In this document: positions 5,317 to 5,343 of the stretch, piece by piece
Position numbering within the stretch: the first letter of the stretch is position 1
Layout of the letters: each line of letters starts with the position of its first letter
NCBI GenBank assembly: GCA_016650435.1
Contig: JAENVT010000551.1
Location: forward strand, 1 to 5,343
DNA: 5,343 nt
Direction of reading: 5' to 3'
From: Ilumatobacteraceae bacterium
GTDB lineage: Bacteria > Actinomycetota > Acidimicrobiia > Acidimicrobiales > Ilumatobacteraceae
Notes under the pieces: generated by a model
Database searches by the model: none
Told to the model about the DNA's origin: nothing
The model's input: only the letters and a program-made list of their open reading frames with translations
Translations under genes and position numbers: made by a program

Positions 5317-5343
5317 GCTAGCTGTCACACGCTGACCGTCACC

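Noticed and set aside
5325..5342. Possible 3' end of a convergent minus-strand gene (tail VTVSV then TGA)
   Set aside because: All five codons end in G or C, as coding sequence here would, but five codons at the window edge cannot be told from chance.

Overview
The window comes from a GC-rich bacterial chromosome. Codon third positions are strongly GC-biased, some genes use GTG starts, Shine-Dalgarno sequences are patchy, and the tRNA has no encoded CCA end. With an actinobacterial-type ECF sigma/anti-sigma pair, this points to a high-GC actinobacterium. I cannot name the lineage from the sequence alone.

Layout from left to right. A tRNA-Leu(CAG) gene lies on the plus strand at 56-138, with what may be the first ten codons of an unrelated minus-strand gene leaving the window at its left. 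Three minus-strand genes follow. In transcription order they are a secreted beta-propeller-type protein of the TIGR03118 family (2627 to 1485), an ECF sigma factor (1377 to 814) and a membrane-anchored zinc-binding (ZAS) anti-sigma factor (817 to 182). The sigma and anti-sigma genes overlap by four bases (GTGA). A 107-bp gap containing a perfect 13-bp hairpin separates the propeller gene from the sigma gene. A divergent intergenic region of about 225 bp then leads to a plus-strand gene (2851-5316) for a duplicated FtsX/MacB-type ABC transporter permease of about 820 residues. It has eight predicted membrane segments and two extracytoplasmic domains. Its ATPase is not in the window.

How the parts may work together. 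The sigma/anti-sigma pair is a typical cell-envelope signalling module: the membrane-bound anti-sigma holds the sigma factor until a signal releases it. The same-strand exported protein just upstream is a reasonable candidate for a co-regulated or target gene, but no shared ECF promoter motif could be seen. The permease is divergent and probably a separate unit. It has a sigma70-like promoter placed for a leaderless transcript, and an imperfect palindrome overlaps that promoter and the start codon.

No gap without a gene exceeds 300 bp. I found no CRISPR array, insertion sequence, integrase, toxin-antitoxin pair or defence genes. The window looks like ordinary chromosome with several regulatory details worth a second look, rather than a clearly new system.
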